In this document: positions 26,515 to 35,632 of the stretch, in pieces
How positions within the stretch are numbered: position 1 is the stretch's first letter
How the letters are laid out: each line of letters starts with the position of its first letter
Origin: Pseudodesulfovibrio thermohalotolerans
GTDB taxonomy: Bacteria > Desulfobacterota > Desulfovibrionia > Desulfovibrionales > Desulfovibrionaceae
NCBI RefSeq assembly: GCF_021353295.2
Contig: NZ_CP120635.1
Location: 431,001 to 495,000 of the forward strand
Direction: 5' to 3'
DNA: 64,000 nt
Position numbers and translations under genes: made by a program
The notes under the pieces: generated by a model
Seen by the model: the letters and a program-made list of their open reading frames with translations, nothing else
Database searches by the model: none
Told to the model about the DNA's origin: nothing

Positions 26515-28683
26515 TTGAAGCACCATCGCACCACCCCCGACGAAAGGCTCCTGGAGCGGGTTCGGGAGCACTCCGCCCGCCTGAGGGAAGGCGATGATCC
26601 CGTGGAGTTCTGGGCTTCGTTTTGCGAGGCGGAGCTGGCTGGCCGCGACGTTGTCCCGAGCGGCGGCGAGGACTGCCCGACGGACCTGCGCGCGTCCCGG
26701 ATGCGCACCTTGCTGCTCAGTATGCGCACCCCTGTCCTACTGCTTAACGCCGATTTCGAGGTGGAGGTCATGAATCCGGCGGCTGTCGAGCTGACCGGGG
26801 CGGAGAACCTTGAAGCCTGGTGCGGCGGCGACCATGATCCCGTGCCCCTGGACCGGCTCGCTCCCTGGCTGGTGGGCTCGCTTGAGGCGGGGAATTTCCG
26901 GGAGGACGGCGGTTGTTGCAGGCTTGACGTGCCCGTGGCCCATCGGACGGGCGATCGCCATTTCAATGTGTCCGTCTCCCTGACCTCGGATTTTTCCGAC
27001 CGCCACGATGGCTACGCCGTGGTGCTCGACGACATCTCCGACAGGGTCGAGGGCGAGCGGAAGCTGGCCAGCGAGCGCAACCGGGTGGCCCACTATCTGG
27101 ATGTGGTCGTGAGCATGGTCTTCGCTTTGGACGCAGCCGGGCGCATATCCATGGTCAACCGAACCGCCTGTAGGGATCTGGGGTACGCCGAGGAGGATCT
27201 TCTGGGCCGGGACTGGGTCGATGCCCTGGTGCCGCCGGAAAGCCGTGACGAGATCCGGGACTGCCTCTGCCTGGTCCTTTCGGGCCAGGTCGAAGACGAG
27301 GACGAACGGTCCTTCCCCGTGACCGCCGGAGACGGAGAGCCCCGGATGGTCCTGTGGCAGTGTCGGCCTTTGGGGCATGACGGCTGCCTGCCTGCCGGGC
27401 TGCTCCTCTCGGGCGTCGACATCACCGAGCCGAGAGCCGCCGAGGAGGCCCTGGCCGAAAAGGAGTTGTGGCTGCGCAGTACCTTCGTGGCCCTGGGCGA
27501 GGCCGTGCTTATCCTCACCCCCGACATGAAGATTCTGGACGCCAACCCGGCGGCCGAGGCCATGTTCCAGAAGAGCCAGCCGGAGTTGCAGGGGATGCCC
27601 GTGGGCAACCTGCACGTCAGCGCGTCCCATTACGAGGATTTTCAGGGCAGGGTCCGGACGGCCTTCGAGGCCGGGGAGCGCGCCCTGTTCGAACTGTCCC
27701 TGAAGCGCGGCAACGGCGAGATTTTTCCGGCCGACCAGTCGGTTTCGCTCATCAAGGGCGACGATGGGGCCACCCTGGGCGTGGTCAACGTCATCCGCGA
27801 CATTTCCGACCGCAAGCACGCCGAAGCCAAGCTCAAGCGCAGCGAGGAGAAATTCCGGCGCATTTTCGAGACCATTGAGGAAGGCTACATGGGCACGGAC
27901 CTGGAGGGCATCGTGCTCATGGTCAACCCGGCCACGTGCAGACTGCTTCGGTACGAGGAGTGCGAGTTGGTGGGGAGGAAACTCGACACTTTGTACAGGC
28001 AGTCCGCCGAGCGCAATGATTTCCGGAAGGTCCTGCGCGAGAAGGGAGCCGTCCGAGGTGTGCGGATGACCGCCCGGCGCAAGGACGGAAGCCTCATCGT
28101 CATCGAAGCCAACGCGCATCAGGTCCTCAACCATCTGGACGAGCCTGTGGGCATGGAAGGGACCTTCCGCGACATCACCCGGCGCGTCGGGGCCGAGAAG
28201 GCCCTGCGCGAGAGCGAGAAGCAGTACCGGGCCTTTTTCGAGAACAACCACGCCATCATGCTTCTGACCGATCCCAAGTCCGAGCGGATCATCGACGCCA
28301 ACCCGGCGGCCGGGGACTTCTACGGCTACCCGCTTGAAGTCATGCGGACCATGAACATGAGCCAGATCAACGACCTGGACCGGGACGAAATGTTCGTGGA
28401 GATGCGTCGGTCCATGGACGAGGGGCGGACCTACTTCATCCTCCGCCATCGACTGGCGAGCGGAGAACTGCGCGACGTCGAGGTCTATTCCGGTCCGATC
28501 ATGGTCCAGGGGGTGCAGCGGCTCTACTCGGTCATCCACGATGTGACCAAGCGCATCGAGCTTGAGCAGGAGATGAAACTCCTCGCCACAACCGATGCCC
28601 TGACCGGCGCCAACAACCGACATCAATTTTTTCCCTCGGAGGGGTTGAGGTGCAGCGGGCCAAGCGTTATGAACTGCCCCTGA
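26515..28683 (+). pseudogene. Multi-PAS diguanylate cyclase, 5' part, frameshifted in GGDEF
   Basis: This frame encodes four to five PAS modules in series (starting near LLLSMRTPVLLLNADFEVEV, LDVVVSMVFALDAAGR, STFVALGEAVLILTPDMK, FRRIFETIEEGYMGTDL and YRAFFENNHAIMLLTDPKS). It then enters a GGDEF domain at TTDALTGANNRHQFF and breaks after a run of six Ts at 28627-28632. A seventh T would continue in frame through GGVEVQRAKRYELPL. No membrane helix is seen, so the protein would be cytoplasmic. The TTG at 26515 is preferred (GAGG upstream, and earlier residues overlap the trmI terminator), but the ATG at 26464 is possible. Loss of the cyclase half would leave a PAS-only protein. Confidence 0.75.
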
Positions 28684-29072
28684 CAATGCTCATGTTGGAC
28701 ATTGACTATTTCAAGTCAATCAACGACACCTACGGCCACGCCGCCGGGGACGTGGTCCTCAAGGCGATGGCCGCCTCCGTCTCGTCCATTCTGCGCGCCT
28801 CGGACATCTTCGGGCGTCTGGGCGGGGAGGAGTTCGCCGCCATATTGCCTCAGACCGACATCGAGGAGGGGGCCGAAGTGGCCGAAAGGCTGCGCAGTAC
28901 CCTGGCCGGGCTCGGGGTGGAGGTGGGCGATGAGCGAGTCTCCTTCACGGTTTCCGTTGGGGTCACAAGGGTGGACGGCAGGGACAGGACGGTCGAGGAG
29001 GTCCTCAACCGGGCCGACGAAGCCCTGTACAAGGCCAAGCGCATGGGGCGCAACAGGGTCGTACGGGGCTGA
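28650..29072 (+). pseudogene. GGDEF domain, 3' part of the same gene
   Basis: This 140-codon frame carries the rest of the diguanylate cyclase domain: LDIDYFKSINDTYGHAAGD, the active-site loop RLGGEEFAAILPQTD (GGEEF, a functional variant of GGDEF) and the end block ADEALYKAKRMGRNRV. It overlaps the upstream frame by 34 bases. The GTG at 28650 has GGAGGGG eight bases upstream, so the fragment might be translated alone, but it would lack the first ~20 residues of the domain. The family makes cyclic di-GMP from two GTP. The break may be a true mutation or a homopolymer read error. Confidence 0.75.
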
Positions 29073-29155
29073 AGCGGGGGCGTTTCCGCTGTTTTCGGCA
29101 GGGCCGTCAACCTCTGAGAACCCTTTTCATTGGCCGGTTTTTCCTTGAAAAAACC

Positions 29156-29186
29156 TTGACGTTTTCCCATGGGTTTGGAATATGGT
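29156..29186 (+). promoter_or_regulatory. Possible promoter upstream of the RsbRD-dsr genes
   Basis: TTGACG (29156-29161) and TATGGT (29181-29186) resemble sigma-70 elements, but the 19-base spacing is longer than ideal. It is the best candidate found ahead of the RsbRD gene. Confidence 0.3.
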
Positions 29187-29304
29187 TCTGAGTTTTAAGT
29201 GATGATTTTCACAACTTATCAAGAGCCCTTCCGTGGAATTCCCGCCTGCTCCCTGGGGAGCCGGGCCGCAAGTGGGCCAATTCACGGATTGTTGCAGGTT
29301 GTTA

Positions 29305-29832
29305 ATGACTTTTGAATCAATGTTGGCCGCAAGAAAGGCCGAGCTGTCGGAGAAGTGGGCGGATCTGGTCCTCAAGACCTATCCCAAGGAGACCCAGAAA
29401 GTGTGGTCCCGGCAGAAAGATCGATTTCAGAACCCCGTGGGGGCGGCCATTATCGAGGCCACCGGGGAGCTGATCGATCATTTGATCGAGTGGCAGGATG
29501 CGGGACGGATCGCCGTCAGCCTGGACAGGCTCATCCGCATCAGGGCGGTGCAGGATTTCACCCCCTCTCAGGCCATCAGCTTCGTGTATCTGCTGAAGAA
29601 ACTCCTTCGCGACGAGTTTTTCCGGCCCATGAAGAAGAACGGCACATTGGACGAGCTGCTTAAATTCGAGGCCAAGGTGGACAACCTGGCCATGATGTCC
29701 TTCGACATCTATTGCAAGAGTCGCGAAGAGGTGTTCCGGTTCCGCGTGGAGGAAGTGAAGCGCACGCAGAGCAGTCTGCTCAGGAAGGCCGGATTGGTAG
29801 CGGACGTTACGGTCGACAAATCGACCGATTAG
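29305..29832 (+). CDS. RsbRD N-terminal-domain-like protein preceding dsrM
   Basis: The 175-residue soluble helical protein (MLAARKAELSEKWADLVLKTYP, FTPSQAISFVYLLKKLLRDEF) resembles the RsbRD N-terminal domain of stressosome co-antagonists. It lacks a STAS domain and so is not a full RsbR. The ATG at 29305 is preferred over the upstream GTG at 29233, whose added residues look random. A gene of this type commonly precedes dsrMKJOP in sulfate reducers, which suggests a role tied to the Dsr complex, but no biochemical function is established. The start of dsrM is 198 bases downstream. Confidence 0.75.
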   Translation: MTFESMLAARKAELSEKWADLVLKTYPKETQKVWSRQKDRFQNPVGAAIIEATGELIDHLIEWQDAGRIAVSLDRLIRIRAVQDFTPSQAISFVYLLKKLLRDEFFRPMKKNGTLDELLKFEAKVDNLAMMSFDIYCKSREEVFRFRVEEVKRTQSSLLRKAGLVADVTVDKSTD

Positions 29833-30030
29833 GGACGCGCCGGGTGTGGCGTACGGTGTAAAGCCGGGCGAAGTATGACGAGGGGTGGGGGTTCCGGTCC
29901 ATGAGGCCGGGGTCCTTCTTCTGTGCATAGCTTCAAGCCTCTTTGCATCGGCCCCGCCGAAGGCGTCCCGAAAGTGGCAGGCCGTTCAGGTTATTACCCG
30001 CGGTCCAACCTTCAAGCGAGGTGACGGTAG

Positions 30031-31077
30031 ATGAATGCTCTTTACTCACTTCTGTTCGTCTTTCTCCTGGTGTTGATCCCGTTGTTCGGGGTTGATGCGG
30101 CACACATGAGGACTTTCTTCGGTGTCTGCATCCCGACAACGGCGTTCATCATCTTCATTATCGGCTTTGTATACAAAGTCGTCACCTGGGGCCGGAGCGC
30201 CGTGCCGTTCCGCATCCCTACAACCGGCGGACAGTTCAAATCCTTTGACCCAGAACTGTTCAAGCAGAACAAGCTGGACTGTCCCCAGACCGGCGCCCAG
30301 ACCTTCTTCCGCATGGTGCTTGAGGTCTTTGCGTTCCGGTCTCTGTTCAGGAACACCGCAGTGTCCCTGCACGAGGGCAAGGACTACCCCGTAGTCGCCT
30401 ACAAATCGAGCAAGTGGCTGTGGCTCTTCGCCATCACGTTCCACTACTCCTTTTTCATCATCGCCCTGCGGCATCTGCGCCTCTTCCTCGAACCGATCCC
30501 GTTCATTCCGGTGGGCGCGCTTGAGTTCGTGGACGGCATCCTGCAGATCGGCGCCCCGGTCATGTACCTGAGCGACCTCGGCCTCGTGGCCGGCGTGCTC
30601 CTGCTCATGGGCCGCAGGCTGATAAACGCCAAGATCAACTACATCAGCTATGTCTCCGACTTCTTCCCGCTGTTCCTGATCCTGGCCGTCGCCCTGTCGG
30701 GCATTTACATGCGCTACTTCGCCAAGGTCGACATCATCGCGATCAAGGAGCTGACCATGGGTCTGGTGACGTTCCACTACGTCGTCCCCGAGACCATCAC
30801 CGTCTCCTTCTTCGTGCACGTCTTCCTGGTCAGCGTACTCATGGCGTACTTCCCGTTCAGCAAGCTCATGCACATGCCGGGCGTCTTCCTGTCCCCGACC
30901 CGCAACCTGCCGAACGACTCCCGCGCCAAGCACCACGTGAACCCGTGGAACGATCCCAACATCAAGGCGCACGCCTACGCCGACTACGAGAAGCAATTCG
31001 GCGTGCCCATGGCCGAGGCCGGGCTGCCCCTGGACAACCCTGAGAACGGCGTACCCGAAGACAAGGCCGAGGCCTAG
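30031..31077 (+). CDS. dsrM: DsrM, membrane cytochrome b subunit of DsrMKJOP
   Basis: The 348-residue protein is a NarI-like integral membrane cytochrome b with an N-terminal helix pair (~3-20, 30-48) and further helices around 125-145, 170-200, 215-235 and 255-280. Histidines in the helices (for example ITFHYSFFIIALRHLRLF and GLVTFHYVVPE) fit haem-b ligation. In the DsrMKJOP complex it exchanges electrons with menaquinol and passes them to DsrK. GAGGTGA precedes the start. A small hairpin TCACC-attc-GGTGA at 31081-31093 separates it from dsrK. Confidence 0.95.
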   Translation: MNALYSLLFVFLLVLIPLFGVDAAHMRTFFGVCIPTTAFIIFIIGFVYKVVTWGRSAVPFRIPTTGGQFKSFDPELFKQNKLDCPQTGAQTFFRMVLEVFAFRSLFRNTAVSLHEGKDYPVVAYKSSKWLWLFAITFHYSFFIIALRHLRLFLEPIPFIPVGALEFVDGILQIGAPVMYLSDLGLVAGVLLLMGRRLINAKINYISYVSDFFPLFLILAVALSGIYMRYFAKVDIIAIKELTMGLVTFHYVVPETITVSFFVHVFLVSVLMAYFPFSKLMHMPGVFLSPTRNLPNDSRAKHHVNPWNDPNIKAHAYADYEKQFGVPMAEAGLPLDNPENGVPEDKAEA

Positions 31078-31122
31078 GGTTCACCATTCGGTGATACTTT
31101 CTTCATTCGAGGAGATAAGAAT

Positions 31123-32793
31123 ATGTCCGACATTCCCAAAGCAGATGAGCTCTTCAAGAGCATAGATTACAATCCGCCCGCGACGGGCTGGATGGATACT
31201 CCGGTGGACTTCTCGCCGGGCCACTGGTGTTATCCCGCCAAGCCCGAGAAGATCGCGTACATGGACACCAAGCTGCCCGGCCTGTGGGGCGAGCCGCGTG
31301 AGTGGCTGCCCTCCGACTCGGATTGGAAACTGCCCCCCAACTGGAAGGAAACCGTGGTCAACGGCTTCCGCGAGCGGCTCAAAAAGTTCCGCTCCCTCCA
31401 GTTGTTCATGGATATCTGTGTGCGCTGCGGCGCCTGCGCCGACAAGTGTCACTACTTTATCGGCTCCGGCGATCCCAAGAACATGCCGGTGCTCCGCGCC
31501 GAGCTGATGCGCTCGGTCTACCGCGGCGAGTTCACCCTGGCAGGCAAGATCCTGTCCAAGTTCACCGGCTCCCGCGTCATGGAAGAGCATGTCCTGAAGG
31601 AGTGGTTCATCTACTTCTACCAGTGCACTCAGTGCCGCCGCTGCTCCCTGTTCTGCCCCTACGGCATCGACACTGCGGAAATGACCATGATGGCCCGCGA
31701 GCTGATGCACCTGGTCGGCCTGAACACCAACTGGATCATGGAGCCCGTCTCCAACTGCAACATCACCGGCAACCACCTCGGCATCCAGCCCCATGCCTTC
31801 AAGGATATCGTTGATTTCATGGTCGACGACATCGAGGAAGTCACCGGCCGCCGGGTCAAGGCCCCGCTGAATGAGAAGGGCCACGAGATTCTGTTCATCA
31901 CGCCGTCCGGCGACGTGTTCGCCGACCCCGGCATCTACACCTTCATGGGCTACCTGCTCCTGTTCGACTACCTCGACCTGGATTACACCATGTCGACCTA
32001 TGCGTCCGAGGGCGGTAACTTCGGCTCGTTCACCAACAACGAGGTCATGAAGAAGCTCAACGCCAAGATGTACGCCGAGGCCGAGCGCCTGGGCTGCAAA
32101 TGGATTCTCGGCGGCGAGTGCGGCCACATGTGGCGCGTGGTGCACCAGTACATGGACACCATGACCGGCGACACCCAGTGGTCCGGCATGACTACCCCGA
32201 AGTCGCCCATCACCGGCACCGTGTTCGACAACGCGGCGGCCACCAAGATGCTCCACATCACCGAGTTCACCGCCGACCTCATCAAGCACAACAAGCTGAA
32301 GCTGGACCCCAGCCGCAACGATCACCTGCGCGTCACCTTCCACGACTCCTGCAACCCCGCCCGGGGCATGGGCCTTCTGGAAGAGCCGCGCTACGTGCTC
32401 AAGCATGTGTGCAACAACTTCTTCGAGATGCCCCCCGCGACCATCCGCGAACAGACCTTCTGCTGTGCGGGCGGTTCCGGCCTGAACACCGACGAGATCA
32501 TGGAAATCCGCCTGCGCGGCGGCCTGCCTCGCGGCAACGCCCTGCGCTATGTGCAGGAGAAGCACGGCGTCAACCTGATGGCCTGCATCTGCGCCATCGA
32601 CCGTGCGACCCTGATCCCGCTGGCCGATTACTGGGCCCCCGGCGTGACCATTTCCGGCACCCACGAGCTGGTCGCAAACGCCCTGGTTCTCGAAGAGGGC
32701 GAGGTCCGCACCATGGACATGCGGCAGGAACCCCTCCCCGGTTTCGAGGACGAAGAGGACGATTGGACGCCCCCGAGCAAGGAGGATGCATAA
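31123..32793 (+). CDS. dsrK: DsrK, HdrD-like iron-sulfur subunit
   Basis: This 556-residue protein resembles the catalytic HdrD subunit of heterodisulfide reductase. It has two 4Fe-4S motifs, C99-x2-C102-x2-C105-x3-C109 and CTQCRRCSLFCPYG from about residue 168. Cysteine-rich CCG-type sequences follow (HDSCNPARGMG, TFCCAGGSGLN), which bind a special 4Fe-4S site. It faces the cytoplasm and is thought to reduce the DsrC trisulfide formed during sulfite reduction. It is tightly clustered with dsrJOP; dsrJ begins right after its stop. Confidence 0.96.
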   Translation: MSDIPKADELFKSIDYNPPATGWMDTPVDFSPGHWCYPAKPEKIAYMDTKLPGLWGEPREWLPSDSDWKLPPNWKETVVNGFRERLKKFRSLQLFMDICVRCGACADKCHYFIGSGDPKNMPVLRAELMRSVYRGEFTLAGKILSKFTGSRVMEEHVLKEWFIYFYQCTQCRRCSLFCPYGIDTAEMTMMARELMHLVGLNTNWIMEPVSNCNITGNHLGIQPHAFKDIVDFMVDDIEEVTGRRVKAPLNEKGHEILFITPSGDVFADPGIYTFMGYLLLFDYLDLDYTMSTYASEGGNFGSFTNNEVMKKLNAKMYAEAERLGCKWILGGECGHMWRVVHQYMDTMTGDTQWSGMTTPKSPITGTVFDNAAATKMLHITEFTADLIKHNKLKLDPSRNDHLRVTFHDSCNPARGMGLLEEPRYVLKHVCNNFFEMPPATIREQTFCCAGGSGLNTDEIMEIRLRGGLPRGNALRYVQEKHGVNLMACICAIDRATLIPLADYWAPGVTISGTHELVANALVLEEGEVRTMDMRQEPLPGFEDEEDDWTPPSKEDA

Positions 32794-33180
32794 ATGAAAA
32801 TGTACAACGGATTTGCTATCGTCGCCGGGCTGGTCATCTTCTTCGCGATGCTGACCGCTCCCTTTGCGCTCGGCACCATGACCAAGCAGTACAAGGAACC
32901 CGAGCTCAAGCTGCCCGTGAACGAGAAGGAGTGCATCGAATCCACCGAGTACATGCGCACCAATCACATGCAGCTCCTGAACGAATGGCGCGACTGGGCG
33001 CTGCGTGACGGCAAGAGGACCTATACCAACCACGCTGGCAAGGAGTTCTCCATCTCCCTGCAGAACACCTGCATGAAGTGCCACGTCAGCAAGGCCGACT
33101 TCTGCGACAAGTGTCACAACGACGCGGGTGTCTCTCCCTACTGCTGGGATTGCCACGTTCAGCCGGAGGGTTTGAAATAA
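32794..33180 (+). CDS. dsrJ: DsrJ, periplasmic trihaem cytochrome c
   Basis: The 128-residue protein has an N-terminal membrane anchor (~5-25) and three CxxCH haem-c sites near the C-terminus: CMKCH, CDKCH and CWDCH. DsrJ is known to carry one haem with an unusual His/Cys ligation, and it probably connects periplasmic electron carriers to the membrane subunits. It starts directly after the dsrK stop with GGAGG inside the end of dsrK. Its TAA overlaps the dsrO ATG by one base, indicating coupled translation. Confidence 0.96.
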   Translation: MKMYNGFAIVAGLVIFFAMLTAPFALGTMTKQYKEPELKLPVNEKECIESTEYMRTNHMQLLNEWRDWALRDGKRTYTNHAGKEFSISLQNTCMKCHVSKADFCDKCHNDAGVSPYCWDCHVQPEGLK

Positions 33181-33953
33181 TGAAGAACAGCAGAAGAACC
33201 TTCATCAAGCTTGCCGGTATCGCTGCTGCCGGTCTGGCCGTGGCCCCCAAAAAGGTCCTGGCCTCGGGCGGCGGACATGCCCCGGTCAAGGTCAACGCCA
33301 CGGCCTCCCATGCGAAGCATTGGGCCATGGTCGTCGACACCACCAAGCTGCACACCGCCGAAGCCATCGACGAGCTGGCCAAGGTCTGCCACCACATCCA
33401 CAACGTGCCCTCCATCGAAGGCAAGAAGGAAGTGAAGTGGCTGTGGCATGACTCCTACGGGCATTCCTTCCCCGAGCAGGAGAACCCGCACCTGGCCGAA
33501 GAGGTCCACGAGCGCGTCTTCCCGCTTCTGTGCAACCACTGCGAGAACCCCCCGTGCGTTCGCGTCTGCCCCACCAAGGCGACCTTCCAGCGCCCGGACG
33601 GCATCGTGGCCATGGATTACCACCGCTGCATTGGCTGTCGGTACTGTATGGCTGGCTGTCCCTACGGTTCCCGTTCGTTCAACTGGGGCGATCCCAGGCT
33701 GAACCTGGACCTGGCCAATCTGAACCCGGAGTTCCCCACCCGTATGCGCGGCGTCGTCGAGAAGTGCAACTTCTGCGTCGAGCGTCTGGCCGTGGGCAAG
33801 AAGCCCGCCTGTGTGGAGGCCTCGAACGGCGCCATGTTCTTCGGCGATCTGAAGGACCCGGATTCCGAAGTCCGCAAGGTGCTTCGTGAGAAGTTCACCA
33901 TTCGTCGTAAACCCTCGGCAGGCACTGAGCCCAGTGTTTACTACATCATCTAG
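33180..33953 (+). CDS. dsrO: DsrO, periplasmic ferredoxin-like subunit
   Basis: The 257-residue protein begins with a twin-arginine signal (NSRRTFIKLAGIAAAGLAV), so it is exported folded to the periplasm. Four-cysteine clusters follow (CNHCENPPCVRVCP, CIGCRYCMAGCPYG and CNFCVERL with later cysteines), as in NrfC/HybA-type ferredoxins. It should pass electrons between DsrJ and DsrP. The ATG at 33180 was chosen because GGAGGG precedes it and the Tat motif follows at once. Confidence 0.95.
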   Translation: MKNSRRTFIKLAGIAAAGLAVAPKKVLASGGGHAPVKVNATASHAKHWAMVVDTTKLHTAEAIDELAKVCHHIHNVPSIEGKKEVKWLWHDSYGHSFPEQENPHLAEEVHERVFPLLCNHCENPPCVRVCPTKATFQRPDGIVAMDYHRCIGCRYCMAGCPYGSRSFNWGDPRLNLDLANLNPEFPTRMRGVVEKCNFCVERLAVGKKPACVEASNGAMFFGDLKDPDSEVRKVLREKFTIRRKPSAGTEPSVYYII

Positions 33954-33964
33954 GAGGACTCCGA

Positions 33965-35191
33965 ATGCTTGAATTAGCTCTCAAAGGCTCCAAGAGATAC
34001 TACGGCTGGATTGCGTTCCTCCTGGTTCTCATTGGCATCGGTTCCACCGCCCTGGTGGACCAGTGGATAAACGGCCTGACGATCACCGGCATGAGCCGCG
34101 ACGTGTCCTGGGGCTTCTACATCTCCCAGTTCACCTATCTGGTCGGTCTGGCCGCCTCCGGCGTCATGATCGTGCTGCCGAACTACTTTCATTCCTATAA
34201 AACCAACAAGCACATGGTCATCTTCGGCGAGTTCATGGCCATCGCTGCGTGTATAATGTGCCTGCTGTTCATCGTCGTGGACATCGGGCAGCCCACCCGC
34301 ATGATGAACATGATCTTCCATCCCACTCCGAACTCCATTCTGTTCTGGGATATGATCGTGCTCAACGGCTACCTGTTCCTCAACCTGCTCGTGGGCTGGA
34401 CCTGTCTGCAGGCTGATCGCCAGCACCTGCCTCACCCGCAGTGGCTCAAGCCGTTCATCTACATCTCGATCATCTGGGCCTTCTCGATCCATACCGTGAC
34501 CGCGTTCCTGTACCAGGGCCTGCCCGGCCGCCACTACTGGCTGACCGCCATCCTGGCCGCCCGCTTCCTGGCTTCCGCGTTCTGCTCCGGTCCCGCGATC
34601 CTGCTGCTCGTCATGATGATCACGGAGAAGTTCACCAGCTTCAAGATGGCCAAGAACGCCGTTTCCACGCTCGTGAAGATCATCGCCTACGCCATGTGCG
34701 TGAACATGTTCTTCTTCGCGCTGGAAATCTTCACCTCGTTCTACTCGAACATCCCGGGTCACATGCACCCGATCCTTTACCTGTTCGAGCACGCGAGCTC
34801 CGGTCTGGTCACCCTGATGTGGACCTTCATCGCCTTTGCCGCGATCTCCATCACCCTGCTGGTGACCCCGCGCTTCCGCAATAACTACAAGCTGCTGCCC
34901 TGGACCCTCTGCATCCTGATCGTCGCGACCTGGATCGATAAGGGCCTGGGCCTGCTGATCGGCGGTTTCAACCCCACGCCGTTCGAGACCATCACTTCCT
35001 ATTGGCCCACCACCAAGGAACTCATGGTTTCCATGATGGTCTACGCCGTGGGCGCACTGGTGGTGACCGTGCTCTTCAAGATCGCCACCGAGGTCAAGGC
35101 CGAAGTGGGGCATTCCCAGAAGCTGGACTGCGGTTGTTCTTCCGAGGACACCTGCGAGTGCGCGCCTGAGGAATCCCCGGTCGAAGCCTAA
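33965..35191 (+). CDS. dsrP: DsrP, NrfD-like membrane quinone subunit
   Basis: The 408-residue protein is almost wholly hydrophobic with about ten membrane helices, as in NrfD/PsrC proteins that react with quinones. It partners with DsrO in the second membrane module of the complex. The C-terminal ~35 residues are hydrophilic and carry cysteines (CGCSSEDTCECAPEE), possibly a metal-binding tail. AGGAGG precedes the start by a few bases. It is the last gene of the operon and a strong terminator follows. Confidence 0.95.
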   Translation: MLELALKGSKRYYGWIAFLLVLIGIGSTALVDQWINGLTITGMSRDVSWGFYISQFTYLVGLAASGVMIVLPNYFHSYKTNKHMVIFGEFMAIAACIMCLLFIVVDIGQPTRMMNMIFHPTPNSILFWDMIVLNGYLFLNLLVGWTCLQADRQHLPHPQWLKPFIYISIIWAFSIHTVTAFLYQGLPGRHYWLTAILAARFLASAFCSGPAILLLVMMITEKFTSFKMAKNAVSTLVKIIAYAMCVNMFFFALEIFTSFYSNIPGHMHPILYLFEHASSGLVTLMWTFIAFAAISITLLVTPRFRNNYKLLPWTLCILIVATWIDKGLGLLIGGFNPTPFETITSYWPTTKELMVSMMVYAVGALVVTVLFKIATEVKAEVGHSQKLDCGCSSEDTCECAPEESPVEA

Positions 35192-35246
35192 CTCCGGCAC
35201 AGCCTGGCCACGTAACGTCACCTCGCTAGGCAACTAGGCTGCAACA

Positions 35247-35280
35247 GGGCCGCCCCGGAAACGGGGCGGCCCATTTGTTT
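35247..35280 (+). terminator. Terminator of the dsr operon
   Basis: GGGCCGCCCCG pairs perfectly with CGGGGCGGCCC around GAAA and is followed by ATTTGTTT. Confidence 0.92.
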
Positions 35281-35632
35281 GGGAAGCGCGCGAACAACCG
35301 GCCGTTACGTCGGACTTAAGCGCTCGCGACCCTGCACTGAAACCTGCATTGCCGAAATTTGCGGAATACTCCGCCGACAGTGCAAGGATATGTCTCTCCA
35401 TGTCCCGTTTGGAGCAGAAGACGGCGAAGGGGCTTTGGAGTATGGTCCTTTTTATCGCGCGGCCGTGTGGACGGACGCGCTAGCTTGCTGGGCTTGTGCT
35501 GAAACCGGCAAGGTTCGCGTGTGTTGCGACATTGACGAGTGCATGGCATAGTGCATCTCCATTAATAATCGGCGAGTAGAGGAAGGTACGGAGGCGGTTG
35601 CGCCGCACACCTTATCGCATTGCGAGGAAAGC
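35281..35632 (+). promoter_or_regulatory. Structured 350-base leader upstream of molybdopterin-binding gene
   Basis: No convincing gene lies here. TGCACTG (35333-35339) pairs with CAGTGCA (35378-35384), extended by CC/GG past a bulged A, and encloses GCGG-aatact-CCGC (35361-35374). The fold precedes a gene for a molybdopterin-binding protein, so a molybdenum- or tungsten-cofactor riboswitch or another leader control is possible. A 53-codon frame from ATG 35390 to 35551, with a cysteine-rich end (CWACAETGKVRVCCDIDEC), follows the fold and could be a small protein, though support is weak. Confidence 0.4.
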
